Assembly (NCBI GenBank): GCA_015039465.1
Contig: MU130542.1
Coordinates: 1 to 64,000 of the forward strand
DNA length: 64,000 nt
Source: Phlegmacium glaucopus
Taxonomy: Eukaryota; Basidiomycota; Agaricomycetes; Agaricales; Cortinariaceae
Direction of reading: 5' to 3'
Below, one piece after another: positions 34,454-46,002 of the stretch. The first letter of the stretch is position 1. Each line of letters begins with the position of its first letter. The notes under the pieces are model-generated. The model was not told the origin of the DNA and ran no database searches. It saw only the letters and a program-made list of their open reading frames with translations. A program made the translations under genes and the position numbers.

Positions 34454-35744
34454 ACTGACTCATCATGAAACCAAGTAATAATGCGGCGACCTGACCCACT
34501 TGGAACTGATTCAACCAGTTTCTCATCCCAGATTGCCATCCTTTCTTGAATCCGACGCCATTGTGGTAAGAAGATATTTTCCCGGTAGATGACCACATCA
34601 TCCCGTTCATGGCCATCAGCGTATTGCCCTTTTGGTGTTGCCCTATATCGGTACCCAAGGGAAATGAGGTAACGACAGGCTGTTTTATGGCTTATCGACT
34701 TCTCAATCCCATACTTTTCTTTGATATCCAGCTGGTTGAGGAATTCCATAAGTTTTTTCGCAGAGATCTCATTTCTGATCGAAAGAAGATATATACTGAT
34801 TTCATTTGCTAGATTCTCATCGGCAAGCATAGACTCATTCCAGTCGCCGTAAGGGTTGACAGGCAGGACTTTTCGATCCTTGATGAACGCTCGGCACAGT
34901 TCTCGAAGACGACGAGCACAGAGGAGACCTCTTCCCATTCCAATGGCTGTCTGGCATGAAGATGCGCCCCAGTTATCATAAGTTTGTGATTTTGAATCTG
35001 TGTACATCAGTAGCATTGACTGCATTCCTTCCAGCCGTGCTCGTGTCCAAAGATCAAGGCCAGGATCCTTGTATCCTGACCCAGTTTGTCGCTTTGGCCG
35101 AAGAATCAGCCTGAGATCTGTCAGTGCTGCCAGTGCTTCCTTTATTGTTGGTGAAGTACGAATACACCCAGCAAACTGTCGAGGGGCATCTGTAGGCTCA
35201 AACGGTGTGTATTCGTAACCTTTCAGTGGTTCCATGTCGACACCATCAGTGTAGATATTTTGAATGTCATCTGCTTCATATTCGGAATTATTTGTACTGT
35301 CGCCATCCTCCTTAGGCTCTGGCAGGACTACTTGACTCGGAAGATCTGGCATGTCTGCGAAGAAATCATTGCAGTCGACTTCTGTGTGATCAACGAGCCG
35401 CTCCTGGAGTACAGAGAGCTTTTGCTTTCGGAAGGTAGGCCCAAGATTTGATCTCACTGCTACATGGTCTTGTTTAATTGTGCATCGGAATGTTGATTGC
35501 ATCTTTTCCATAGGTACTGTGCTTTGTGGTACCATACCAGGCCTTTGAGGAGAGGTAGGGCATTCCTGAGTCCAAATTTGTATGGTGAACATTCTGTTCC
35601 TGGTGAGTAAAAACTTACATTCTCTTTCCCAATGTCCTCTAAAACTGAGTTTCCAGCGATTTTCCGTCGCTTTGAGGAGCTCTCACCAGAGCCTCCATTG
35701 AGGTTTTCAATATTTATCATTCTCCTACGCTTTGGGCGTCCCAT
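34454..35744 (-). pseudogene. DDE-type transposase-like gene cut by NLTR-B
   Basis: Reading from ATG 35744 (MGRPKRRRMINIENL), exon 1 ends with GKEN. An intron ending at ...ggactcag joins in frame to ECPTSPQRPGMVPQ, and the frame is then open for about 370 residues. Recognisable blocks are YRYRATPKGQYADGHERDDV, YRENIFLPQW and RRIITWFHDES. The last resembles the first catalytic motif (normally HDESTFYAND) of a mushroom DDE transposase family. The frame ends there because the NLTR-B poly-A tail begins at once, so the acidic catalytic centre and everything beyond is missing. The rest of the gene is not found at the other side of NLTR-B. Confidence 0.75.
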
Positions 35745-37260
35745 GGTGCAAGGTGAAAGGTTCGAAAAGGTGGAAGGACTGTTATAGAGGACGAGATGGG
35801 TTTATTGAGGAGCAGTCAATTTTGTTTTGGAAATAAGTGTAGCAAATCAATGTATTTTGTCACAACTTTTTCATTTTTGCGTGTCTCTCAATGTAACCTA
35901 CAACTTGTGGGCGAGTTTTTCTCAAAAAGTTACTCTGATTCGTCAAAAAGCGCGTTTTTTGTCTTAATTAACCGTGTACCTTCCATTTTTGGTGATGTCA
36001 CGGAATTGCACGTGATGTTAGTTGATTATGGATGACATCTACCTTATGTGAAGCCGGTCACCTGTTACCTCGTCACACGCCTCACTCTCCATCGACTGCC
36101 ATCACCCCATCTCCCAACCATCGCAGCCCCATCACACCACACACCGTAACCACACCACACACCGTAACATCGAGGTCAACAACCAACGACGGTAACCCCC
36201 CCTCACGAGGGGGGGATTTTTTTATTTATTTCTATTCTAATTCAGAGCTGACATATTGTGATAGGCCGTGTACCACCATGTACGACAACAATAACGTACA
36301 ACAAACAACGCGTACGACGAACGCATACACACAACCACGACGTACAACATACAACAACGATGAACGATGTGTACACGTGTACAGCAACAAACAAAGGTAC
36401 AACGACGACAAACAACGCGTATAGGCGTATAACAACGGTATTCCTCCCCCCAGGGGGGGGTATCTTTTATTTTATCCATTAGAATTCACACTAATACAAA
36501 TTTTAATAGCCTATGTACGGTGTACAACAGCAACGACAACCAACAACGCATATAACGACGAAAAACGGACCCCCAATACGCATCACAACAAAAAAACAGC
36601 ACATACGACGACGTACCACATAAGCGACGCGTAGAACGCGTAGGACGACAACAAACAACGTGTACGAACAACAAACAACGTGTATGACACGACGAACAAC
36701 GTGTACGACGACAAATGACGTGTACCAACCACAAACAGCGTGTACCAACCACGAACGACATGTACCAACGACAAACGACGTGTAGGAACCACAAACGACG
36801 TGTAGGAACCACAAACGACGTGTAGGAACGACGAACGACATGTAGGAACGACGAACGACGTGTAGGACGCGTAGGACGACGACGAACGACACGTACGACA
36901 CGCACAACGCGTAGGACGACAACGCACAACGCGTAGGACGACAATGAACGACGTGTATACACATACAACGGCCGTTATCCCCGTCCCCCACCTCCCTTCC
37001 AGACTACAACGAAACAATGGCTGCCACCGGAATTTTTTAAAAAAATCTTTTAATTATGGTTGCAACACCTTCCCTTTGGAGGTTTTAATTTCTTTTAGAC
37101 TATGATAATGACAACAGCTCCCTCACTAGGAATATTCTACTTTATTTTTAATATTTTAATAAGCTATGATAATATAATGTAATATTGAATAAATAATATA
37201 TATATTACCACCAAAAAAAATAGTTAACTTGATAAAGAGACTAAGGCAGACTGGAATAAT
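35745..37260. repeat. G/C hairpins and a 20-bp minisatellite
   Basis: Two diverged units each contain a perfect C-run/G-run hairpin (ccccccctcacgaggggggg at 36198-36217, and a shorter one at about 36446-36461). Each hairpin is followed by AT-rich DNA and by gtacaac/gacgaa repeats. From about 36600 to 36960 a 20-bp unit, cgacgtgtaggaaccacaaa, repeats many times. Long open frames on the minus strand here are products of the repeat (VV-R, PTR-L patterns) and not genes. 35745-36180 and 36970-37260 hold no recognisable gene. Confidence 0.75.
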
Positions 37261-37263
37261 TGA

Positions 37264-37396
37264 TCAGAACTGGTCAGAACTGGTCAGATTCTGATCAGAA
37301 TTGGTCAGAATTGGTCATAATCTGATCAGAACTGGTCAGAATCTGATCAGATCTGACTAGTTCTGACCAGTTCTGATCAGATCTGATCAGATCTGG
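37264..37396. repeat. Palindromic GATCAGAACTGGTCAG array
   Basis: About ten interleaved copies of ctgatcaga and actggtcaga. The left half is the reverse complement of the right half, so the array can fold on itself. It lies at or just before the undefined 5' end of gene E. Confidence 0.8.
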
Positions 37397-37399
37397 TGG

Positions 37400-40300
37400 G
37401 GGACAGAAAAGTACTGGCTATCTGGGGAAGTTGGAAGGGTTAAGGATGTCAAGTTTCAGAACTACCTGCCTCAAGGGCGAGGTGAGGCGCTCAGCCTGAT
37501 ATCAGGGTGCAGAATTCTAGAGGTTGGGCTTTCCCTGTACTCGACGCCTGGCCATTGTTTCAAAAACAGTTTCGAGGGGCGAGGTAGAGAGGGCCTAGCG
37601 ATTTACAAAGAGGGGGAGAATAATCAAGTATTCCAGTCACTAAGTAAAGTCAAGGCTATGGTAAGATAAATAAATTCACACAGCTATGATTATTGTTTTA
37701 ATTTTATCAATCCCTCTCAGGTATTAGGGGAAGAACCCAGCACCAACTGGGTCAGCTTCCTGAAAACTGCCTGGGATCATATTCAGCTGTCCTGGAAACA
37801 GGAAGAAAAGATCACCCTGACCCAATCAGCACCTGTTCAGAAAGGGACCCAATCTGTAGTGGTGGCAGCTATTGCAAATAGGTTAACTCGCTCCGCTATC
37901 AAGAAGTCCAGGACAGCTCAAGGCATGGCAATACTGGCGAACTTGGAGATAGCTGCTATACATGTTCTATACATGTTAAAAGAGGTGAGTTTCAAGCAGA
38001 AAATCCCAGTATAAACCTAAATTAATCCTCTGGTTTCAGGGACAGTGCAAACTACCTGCACCTAAAGCCTTGTTTGACAATTTGGGAGTGTAAGTGTGCA
38101 GATTTCGTTTGAGTATCCCCTTCTTACCTCATCTGGTTTCTTGATCAGTGTACTAGAGCCAGAAAATATGAGATACTTTGAAAAGGAGTTTGGTAAAGGA
38201 AAGTTCGAACAACCCCTTCTTTTGGCACTAGTGATCTCCCCAATATGGCTTCTTGGAGGCTCTGCTATATACAAGGAGACCATATCAAAGGGTGAAATAC
38301 TCAATGTAAGTGGCTTAATTAATGACCTTCAGACCTCATCCTCATCTCATGTTATAGCTCTGGGTATCATCTTCAGTTAAAATCGATCAGGAGCTGGCTG
38401 AGGTTGAAAGGGAGTTGTGGAGGGCGATTCTTTCAATAGCTTCAGGCACTAGTACTGAAGAAGCTTTGAAGAAATTTTTCGAAGGACTGGAGTTTGAAAA
38501 GTTGGAGAAGACATCTTTGCAGTTAGAGATCTCCAGAGTCACTAGTGAGTATTCCTATCACTTCTTTGTTAAAAAATTACAGCAACATTAAATTATAATA
38601 GGACCTAAGTCACAGGAGGTAATTGGAAGAGAAGAAATGGAAGGAGAGGTGGAAAGGGAGGCTCAAGTGGAAGGGGAGGTGGAAAGGGAGGCTCAAGGGG
38701 AAGCAGAGGCTCAAGGGGAAGCAGAGGCTCAAGGGGAAGCAGAGGCTCAAGGGGAAGCAGAGGCTCAAGGGGAAGCTGAGGTGGAAGGGGAGGCTCAAGC
38801 GGAAGGGGAGGCTCAAGCAGAAGCCGAGGTGGAAAGGGAGACTCAAGCGGAAGGGGAGGTGGAAAGGGAGACTCAAGCGGAAGGGGAGGTGGAAAGGGAG
38901 ACTCAAGTGGAAGGGGAGGTGGAAGGGGAGGCTCAAGCGGAAGGGGAGGCTCAGGTAGAAGTGGAAATGGAAGGGGAGGCTGAAGTCGAAATTGAACAAG
39001 TTGATATGGATATGGATGAAGTTGAAATTGAACAAGTTGATATCGATATGGATGAAATTGAAGGGAAAAGTGAAGAAGGGGATGTTTATATGGATGATAT
39101 TGCAGGAAAAATCGAAAAAGTTGAAATGGAAACAGAAGCTGGAACAGGAGCAGAAATATCTCCATCTCTTGAGGAAAGGGGACATGCAGGTGAGTCATTC
39201 CTCATAGGTCCTTAATTTTTGTCTATTTTAATGTCTGATGATGAATCTACAGATATAATTATGAAGTCAGAGAACAAGCCTGCCTCAGAGGGAGATGTCC
39301 CTTCTAAAATACAGAGAAAGAGGACTACTGAAGTAGAACCTTCAGTACCCTCCTTACCTTCATCAAGCTCAAGCGCTATTAAAGGTGCCACTGAACAGCT
39401 ATCTGTAGTGTAATCTTCTTCCACTTATTTATTTCCCTACTCCACAGGAAAAGTTCCGGTCTCAGAGAAACCCACACCTTCCCACCTCAAGGTGAAAGAA
39501 GAGGAGGATAAAATCATCCAATATGTGGGCGCGCCTCTTGTCATTACATACCATATGGCAAAGGACCACCAAACAAGCTGGCCAGAGGTCCAAGTTAAGA
39601 ATGATCTTGGGACTCAAGTAAGCGTCAATAGTTTTATTTATCTGATGTGTTGGTTTTGATGGAGGGATGGTAGAGACTGATTGGCAAACCCATGGAATGC
39701 CAGGTACCTGGGTTGTCTAACCAGCGTATGAAGTATATTCCTGAGGCGCATGTAAGTAACTTCCTACAAGCCTTCTATTTCACATCACTTAGGACTCCCC
39801 ACCCAGCTTGCCTCTGACATTTTTTGGCTTTGTCAAGTCAGAGATCAAGCTGCGATCCACTCTGGCCTTCCGCCCTCCCTGTATATCACTGAGAGAAATG
39901 TGTGGGAAAGGCTTCCAGAAAGGCAGAAGCAAAACATCTTCTCCCAGAATGATGTCTTAATCCAAGACAAAGGCTTTAATACTGGGGACTTTGACAAACA
40001 CCTCCTTCTATCTATTACAAACAGCATGGCAAGAGTTTTTGACATCAATGGTATTTTTTTTCTTCTTCGGTTCTAGCCTCTTCAGCTGTTCACTACTTAC
40101 TATTTACTCTTTATCCATAGATCACTCTCTGCCAGATTTCAAGCAAAGAGCAACTCCAGGTAACATGGAGGCCCTCCTCTCCCACTCCAAGCTCAGCGAC
40201 GGACTCATTCTAAGTTCATCCGAAATATCCGCTGTCCAGGATTTCCAACCAGATCCCTCACTGTCAACAGATGTCCCTGCCTTCTACAGCACTGTAGATC

Positions 40301-41572
40301 TTCCCCACTGCAAATCCAATTCAATTTTCCCCAGGCAGAGCATAAGGTGGTCCCAATGCAGCCTTCAACATGCAAATACAAGATTTAGTATTGCCCCCAA
40401 TGGATTCGCAAAGTACAAGCGCATCCAAGCAGGCATAGAATTTATATTCTTCACCACTCCTACTAGCAGGAACAAAATCAGGGATGGAGCTGCCTTTTCA
40501 AACGAAAGGTACAGGGAAGAGCTGCCCCCAGCAACACTCTGGGAAATACACTCTATAGCCCTCCTACCTGGGACTACACTGTGAGCCATTGACACTCCAA
40601 ATTACCCTCTTAGCTAAATTGAAATCCGAACAGGTATATCCGGCCTTGTAGGCCCCATGCAGTAGTTACAGTCCAACATTCAGTATCTCAAGGAGGCTAT
40701 CTGCTTTCTTGGGCCACCATAACCGACTCATGTATTTCCATCTTCCATTCCTTTTCGAAACCATCAATCTTCCAGAGAGCCAGCAGCCTCTGGGACTCAA
40801 GGGAATTGCTGAGAAGAATGGTAGCCTACTACCACCTACACTTCATACAAAACATTCCTCAATCAGGTCAGTACTCTGAGTTAAATATCTATTTGTTAGC
40901 TGATTACATGAGTCACAGACTACCCCTACCACATCCCTAACATCCTGGAGCTTAACGACCTCGTCAAGCTTCTTTCCATCTGTAACATCGTTACCCTTGG
41001 CCACATCATATACCACCCATCCTATACAGGGAACATCACTCTGTACAGCCAAAGGCACCAAGAGCTGTTTTCCATAGCAAGAAAGCTAGTGGACCAAATT
41101 TTGAAATACCTTAACAGATCTCTAGTCATCAAAAAGGAGAACAGAGAGGTGAAATTCAGGAGACTGTTCCAAACCTATTTAGTTCAGCAAGTCAGGTGCC
41201 TGATCAGGTCTCATCGAACACATGAAGAGGAGGGGGAGGCAGGTGAGATCAAAACCAGGCAAGTGGTAGAAGCGATAGCTGCAGGGTTCCATCAATTGCC
41301 TTGGTTCGAGACTGAGCTCAGGATTCAAAGGAACTCCTGCTGGCAGGACACAACCTTTGACTGGGTCTCAACCGAAAAATTCAACATCTCTCTTCAAGAT
41401 ACCAGTAAGTTGTCCTTCCTTCCTTCAAGACTGACTCAGTGTGCTTGTATTAACAAACGGTGCACTAGAAAAACCTCATGGTAATTCCTTTGTGTGGAAA
41501 TTCGATGCAAGCGCAGTATTTGAGAAGGATGACAGGGAAATGCAGGCTATTTTCCTTCTACTTTGGGAATAG
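37400..41572 (+). CDS. Gene E: JmjC-family paralog lacking HxD but retaining the distal His
   Basis: Spliced plus-strand gene; the start is unresolved (a frame continues from about 37400) and the stop is TAG at 41570-41572. Clear junctions include 37660/37721, 37984/38040, 38089 and many more. The N-terminal helical region has LANLEIAAIHVLY and LLALVISPIWLLG. Next is a Glu/Gln/Ala acidic linker built of AQGEAE and EVERETQAEG repeats (38637-38995). The core shows IRWSQCSLQHANTRFSIAPN, where HxD is SxA, and IQAGIEF, where the lysine is Glu. After one more intron comes YIRPCRPHAVVTV with the distal His kept. The C-terminal helical region has NILELNDLVKLLS and YHPSYTGN, as in genes A-D. It is the only plus-strand member. 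Most splice sites are intact, so it is probably expressed, but as a non-catalytic protein. Confidence 0.68.
38637..38995 (+). repeat. Coding minisatellite of gene E (acidic linker)
   Basis: Units of 18 and 30-42 bp built from gaggctcaaggggaagcaga and ggaaggggaggtggaaaggg. They encode Glu-rich repeats. The opposite strand is open too (Pro/Leu/Phe repeats) but only as a shadow. Confidence 0.85.
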
Positions 41573-41659
41573 AATGAACAATTTTGTAGTCTTGTACATC
41601 TATCTGCTTCGCAACAGACTACTGTGCATTTGCAACTTGAATGATATCACCTGAGTTTT

Positions 41660-42200
41660 TGAAGGGACCTGTTCACCCTATAAAATGTATCAACTCCTTA
41701 ATATAATCCTTCTTTGCAAGGATGGCTCTTAGGTTCCTCAATTGAGGTCAGATCAAAATCATGTCTCTTGTAGTTGTACCAGGGGCATTTAAAAAAGAAA
41801 TGGATGACCATCTCCACAACTTCATCTTGTCACACCCTCCAGCAGGACTTGCAGTGTTTTGAGGCAGCTTTGCCAATTCTGTGTAGGTAGATGTTCAGTG
41901 GGAAGTGATTGGATCATATCTGGAAGATTAGACTGTTTTGAGGACTAGTAGAGCCTTCTTGCATTTTTCTTTACTTGTTGAAAGGGAAGTCAGGGTCAAC
42001 ATTGTTGAAGCGTTACATTCTTCCAAGGTGAAATATCCCATTTTATTTTCCATTCCGCCACCAGCTTGTACATGTATTGGGTATTCATTATCCCAGAGCT
42101 GAGTGGTAGTGGCTGTCGCAGAGGGTGTGGTAAAATTTTGACCATCTACGAGCCTGCCGCAGCCTTCTTCGCTTCCTCATCAGCCCTAGTTACATTGCAC
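41660..42200 (-). pseudogene. LINE ORF2 C-terminal fragment F3
   Basis: On the minus strand, TRADEEAKKAAAGS (end of RNase H) near 42190 is followed by HFPLNIYLHRIGKAASKHCK (cysteine knuckle region) near 41850 and NLRAILAKKDYIKELIHFIG near 41690. These match the C-terminus of F1 position by position, with stops between. It lies about 100 bp after the end of gene E and converges on it. Confidence 0.75.
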
Positions 42201-42379
42201 TATAAGAAAAAAAAGGCTAACATAACAACCTACAACATAAAAACTCAACAATGGAGAAATGTTGATATCAGAGTTAAATATTAGAATTTCTGCTTGTCTT
42301 GTAAGGTGTGAGATCAACTTATATACTCGCACCCGGAAACTATACCTCACAACTGGAGCCCACCGCGAGGAGCTAATTC

Positions 42380-42404
42380 AAAAAAAAAAAAAAAAAAAAA
42401 AAAA
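42380..42404 (+). repeat. Poly-A tract, possible retroposon tail
   Basis: A run of about 25 A residues directly after gaggagctaattc. It could be the tail of a short plus-strand retroposon occupying 42200-42379, but no family is recognised. Confidence 0.4.
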
Positions 42405-44937
42405 ATGTGAGACATCAAGTGACATCCTGAGAAAGCCTGACAGTCTGAATGGATAGAAACGCGGAGGCGACGTTGATCCGGTTACATCCTTAACACGATC
42501 ACAAGTACACAAGGAGCCCTCTGACCGAAGGAACAGCCTCTTGTCATATCTGTCCCATCAACAGATTCTAATGGTAGCAACGCCTCTAATCAAGAACTAG
42601 GGTCTACCTTAGAGGCCAAACTCAAAGAAACACCCTCACACAGCGCGAGCCGAGCTATTGACGAATATCGAGACCTCATGATTGATGAGAATTGTTCAAA
42701 CAAAACTTGAGTCTTGAGGTTCCTGAAGTAGTTAACCAGAGGTCATAACAAATATGCACTGTGTTCATCCACCCTGCGCATACTTGGCCCAAGACCTGGA
42801 CCCAAGAATAACAAGGATTTTTTTCTCACTCATCAGGGTCAATATTTCTCAGCTTTTCCATAGCCAACCATTCAAATGAAACAAAGAAAATATATTTGAT
42901 GAGGGTACAGTATTCTTATCAGATGCAGCAACAGAAGGGTGGTAAAAAACAACAACTCCAATGAAGAATGGATGGGGCCAAATCATAGGACCAGACGCGC
43001 ACCAGTGACTGAAACAAAATCTGATATACAGATGGATGTGATCCAAAGTATGACGGATGCAGCATCCCAGAACCCTCCTGTTGACATTGTCACAGGTGTA
43101 GAAAGCCTGATCTGTGAGATCAAAGTCAGTAGTGATTCTTACAGACGAAATAAAGTCTCACCATTCATCACCATACAACCCAACAGCCCCAGCCAACGCA
43201 ATCCATGATCAAAGCTGCTAGCCACATTCATAGCCTTTTTCTTGGTGAAAGTCAATTGGGATCTGCAAGATCCCAGTCAGAAAAGTCCACAAGATAGGGT
43301 GGGCAACTCACCAGATTAAGTGAGCAGCAATCAAGTCAACAAATCTGATACATTAAGAAGCCAATCTGCGCCATTCATCATGGTTTCCAAACCAGCCACT
43401 CATAGAAGTCATCGTAGTATGCTGATAAGAGTCACCCAAACATAGACAAACTACAAAGTAGCAAAAAACATCTTAATAGAATTGGATGTCTTACCAGGAG
43501 TAAGCTATGATTTTGGTTGAGAAAAATGATGTTGCCTAGAAAGTGAAATTCAGATCTGATATACATGATGAGAAAAAAAAGAGACTCAACAGAAAACTAT
43601 AATAGCAACATCGGATAGCAGGACAGAGGGATGACACAAAGTCTAACTCAAGTTGACCGAGAGGAGGAATCACTCACTGCGGTACTGAGCGCTGGATGCT
43701 ATGGGCACGATATCAAAAGGCAACAATTATAGGCAAAGTTGAAGGTGAGATGATGGACTTAACTTTGTTGATGCGTATGTTTAGTTGATCACGTGATGTG
43801 TGCCTTTGTTTGTTTCTCATCGGCCAATTTCTCCAAGGCGCTATCTCTCCTTCTTACCTCTGCTATCGGACTTGCCTTTCACTACTCCGCTGAGCTTTCG
43901 ACAGCTCCTACACGCCTATAGATGAACCTGGTGAGTTTTTAGTCTGACTTCTCCATCACGACCTAGACTTTGCGTCAGTCGTGATTAATTTCTGGACTTA
44001 GACTTGGTGTCGGTCCTATGCTGATTGCTCTATATTTCTCAGCTCTTCACCACGCTGTATATTTTACTAGAAGCTTCAGGGAACCTGGTTACAAGAAGGG
44101 GTAATATCGACAGATATTTGGGGTGGAATGGAAGAAGTAAGTATCACCGTCTTCGTGTCTGGAACTTCTGATATTGAAAGATATTATCTATCAGCTTGAT
44201 GCAGAGTTATATTGACTGGCTGGCTTGGGATTTGTGTTATTATTATCAAGGGGTATGGCAATCTCTATCCTCTGTCACCAAGCAGCTCATAGGTTTATCA
44301 GATGCCATCCTGGCAGCGGTATTACCCATATCACTTTGCCCCGTTTGCCATATTTTGAAGAGGTTGATAAAATGAATATTGAATTCAACTCGATCAATCT
44401 TTTAAACCTTTTGAACCAGGTATGTTTCAAACTCCCGCATTTTGAAGTTCTGAGTCACTCATAATTTATGGTTTGTGACAGTCGTTCCAATCAACACCTT
44501 CCCTACATACAACATCAAGAAGAACCTGTTAGGGCAACTGCAACGCTGACTTAGTCAAGCTAGCAGGGGATCCAAAGTTAATAATATTTCAGAAAAGATA
44601 TCTACAAGTGACTTACCTAGCAGGGGATCCAAAGAGGAAAGGATGGGGATCCCTGCTAGGCTGGGGGTGTTTAAGTACTAATATGGACATAACGGAGATA
44701 TAAAATAAATAAAGGAATGATACGATAATAATTAATTAATTAAATAAGAAGTGGTGCGATATGAAAAATAGAAATAAAAGACGGAGTGAATCGGAGGACC
44801 GGAGTCGGAGCGGAACTACGGGATTCCGGAGTCAACCGGTGACGGAAGCGGAGTTGGACGGAAGGTCGGAGGTCGTCGGAAAGGTGGGGTGTATGATTCT
44901 AGAGTTGAGGTTTGGGTTAAAGTCGGGTGTCCCCTAA
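42405..44937. other. No recognisable gene; small repeats
   Basis: Short open frames at 42939-43208 and 44225-44464 match nothing known and have no clear splice partners. At 44563-44664 ctagcaggggatccaaag occurs twice directly and once inverted (ggggatccctgctag). At 44780-44890 a GGAGTCGGA-rich stretch leads into the truncated gene A copy. A cacgtg motif lies near 43793. Confidence 0.4.
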
Positions 44938-46002
44938 CACAAACTCGATGGGTTTCTGCAGCAACACACAGGGCATTTGGGGAGTGGATGGAGGAAAAAC
45001 ACGGCTTTTGCAGCTATATAAACGTTTTGGCTGGTTCCGTGTGGGTTGTAATATCCAAACCACAGGTAGAGGGTGGGCGTATATTCGCCGATATCGCAAC
45101 TCTGACCGATCCAATGGATCCTGCTGCATCCAACTCAGGGCTATGGGATGTAGAAGCTATTCTCTTAGAGGAGGGGTCTCAGCTGTGAGCAGTTTTTTTA
45201 TTCTCAATACCTTTCTTCACAATATCCTTTTAGAATTCTCCACCCTAACACCCCATATCGCGTGCTCACTGTACAAAGCACTATCTGCACCGGAGGGCTG
45301 TTCTACAGCATGTCTAACATTACTGAGTCCTGCATTGGGGTGTTACAATCATTCCTCAGCTCATCAACTCCACAAGAGCCTGCCTCCTTCAAGGCATCCC
45401 GTCTGCTTCTTTCCCGCATGTTGATCTACATACATCAGCAATATGTGCTGGAAGGCATCACCTCGGTCTTGGATACAGATCTGCCAAAGCTCGAGACGAT
45501 GGATGGCGTTCTGGCAGTGCTATCGCTAATAAATATTGCAGAGCTTGCGAATGTCCTCCACCCGGACACATACCAGGCAGGGGTTGAGCCGGAGGAGCGC
45601 ATGTTCCTAATGCATGTGCGCAAGTTGGGTAGGCATATATTACAGTGGCTGAACAGCCACTACGTTATAGAGCCGGTGCCCTACTCTGGCACCTTGATCA
45701 GCACAGTGCGCCAGACGCCTCCGCTGTCGCAACTGTACCTTCTTCATCAGGCGGACGCCCTTCAATCTGCCATGAGGTCAATGGAGAGTGCTGGATTGTC
45801 ACCTTCGGTCCCAGGGCTTACGTACGAAGCCTTAAGCGTTCAACTTATGCGCTGTGTGGGTCTGTGCGACGAATTACCGGGATGCACTGACACTTTCGCC
45901 TGGGACGCAGGGACTCATGATGTAGCCAAGCGTTGTACGCCCCTATTCTTTAAATTCAGTATGTCTACTTTCACCTGTTCCAGAAACCCGTTAATTGAAT
46001 AA
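44938..46002 (+). pseudogene. A': 5'-truncated inverted copy of gene A
   Basis: From aaactcgatggg onward the sequence is almost identical to the reverse complement of 12473-13537. Only a handful of residue changes appear in about 330 codons (for example INILAGS to INVLAGS). It starts in the middle of the JmjC-like core, so the N-terminal helical region, linker and half the core are absent. The intron after EEGSQL is preserved. The upstream sequence is unrelated and gives no start codon in frame with a domain. It is best read as a truncated duplicate. Confidence 0.85.

Noticed and set aside
36486..37017. Three overlapping minus-strand frames of 140-160 codons
   Set aside because: All consist of minisatellite translation (VVRVV, PTRRL patterns) in every frame, as expected of a repeat.
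38605..39198. Long Pro/Leu/Phe-rich open frames opposite gene E
   Set aside because: They mirror the Glu-rich coding minisatellite on the plus strand, which belongs to a supported spliced gene.
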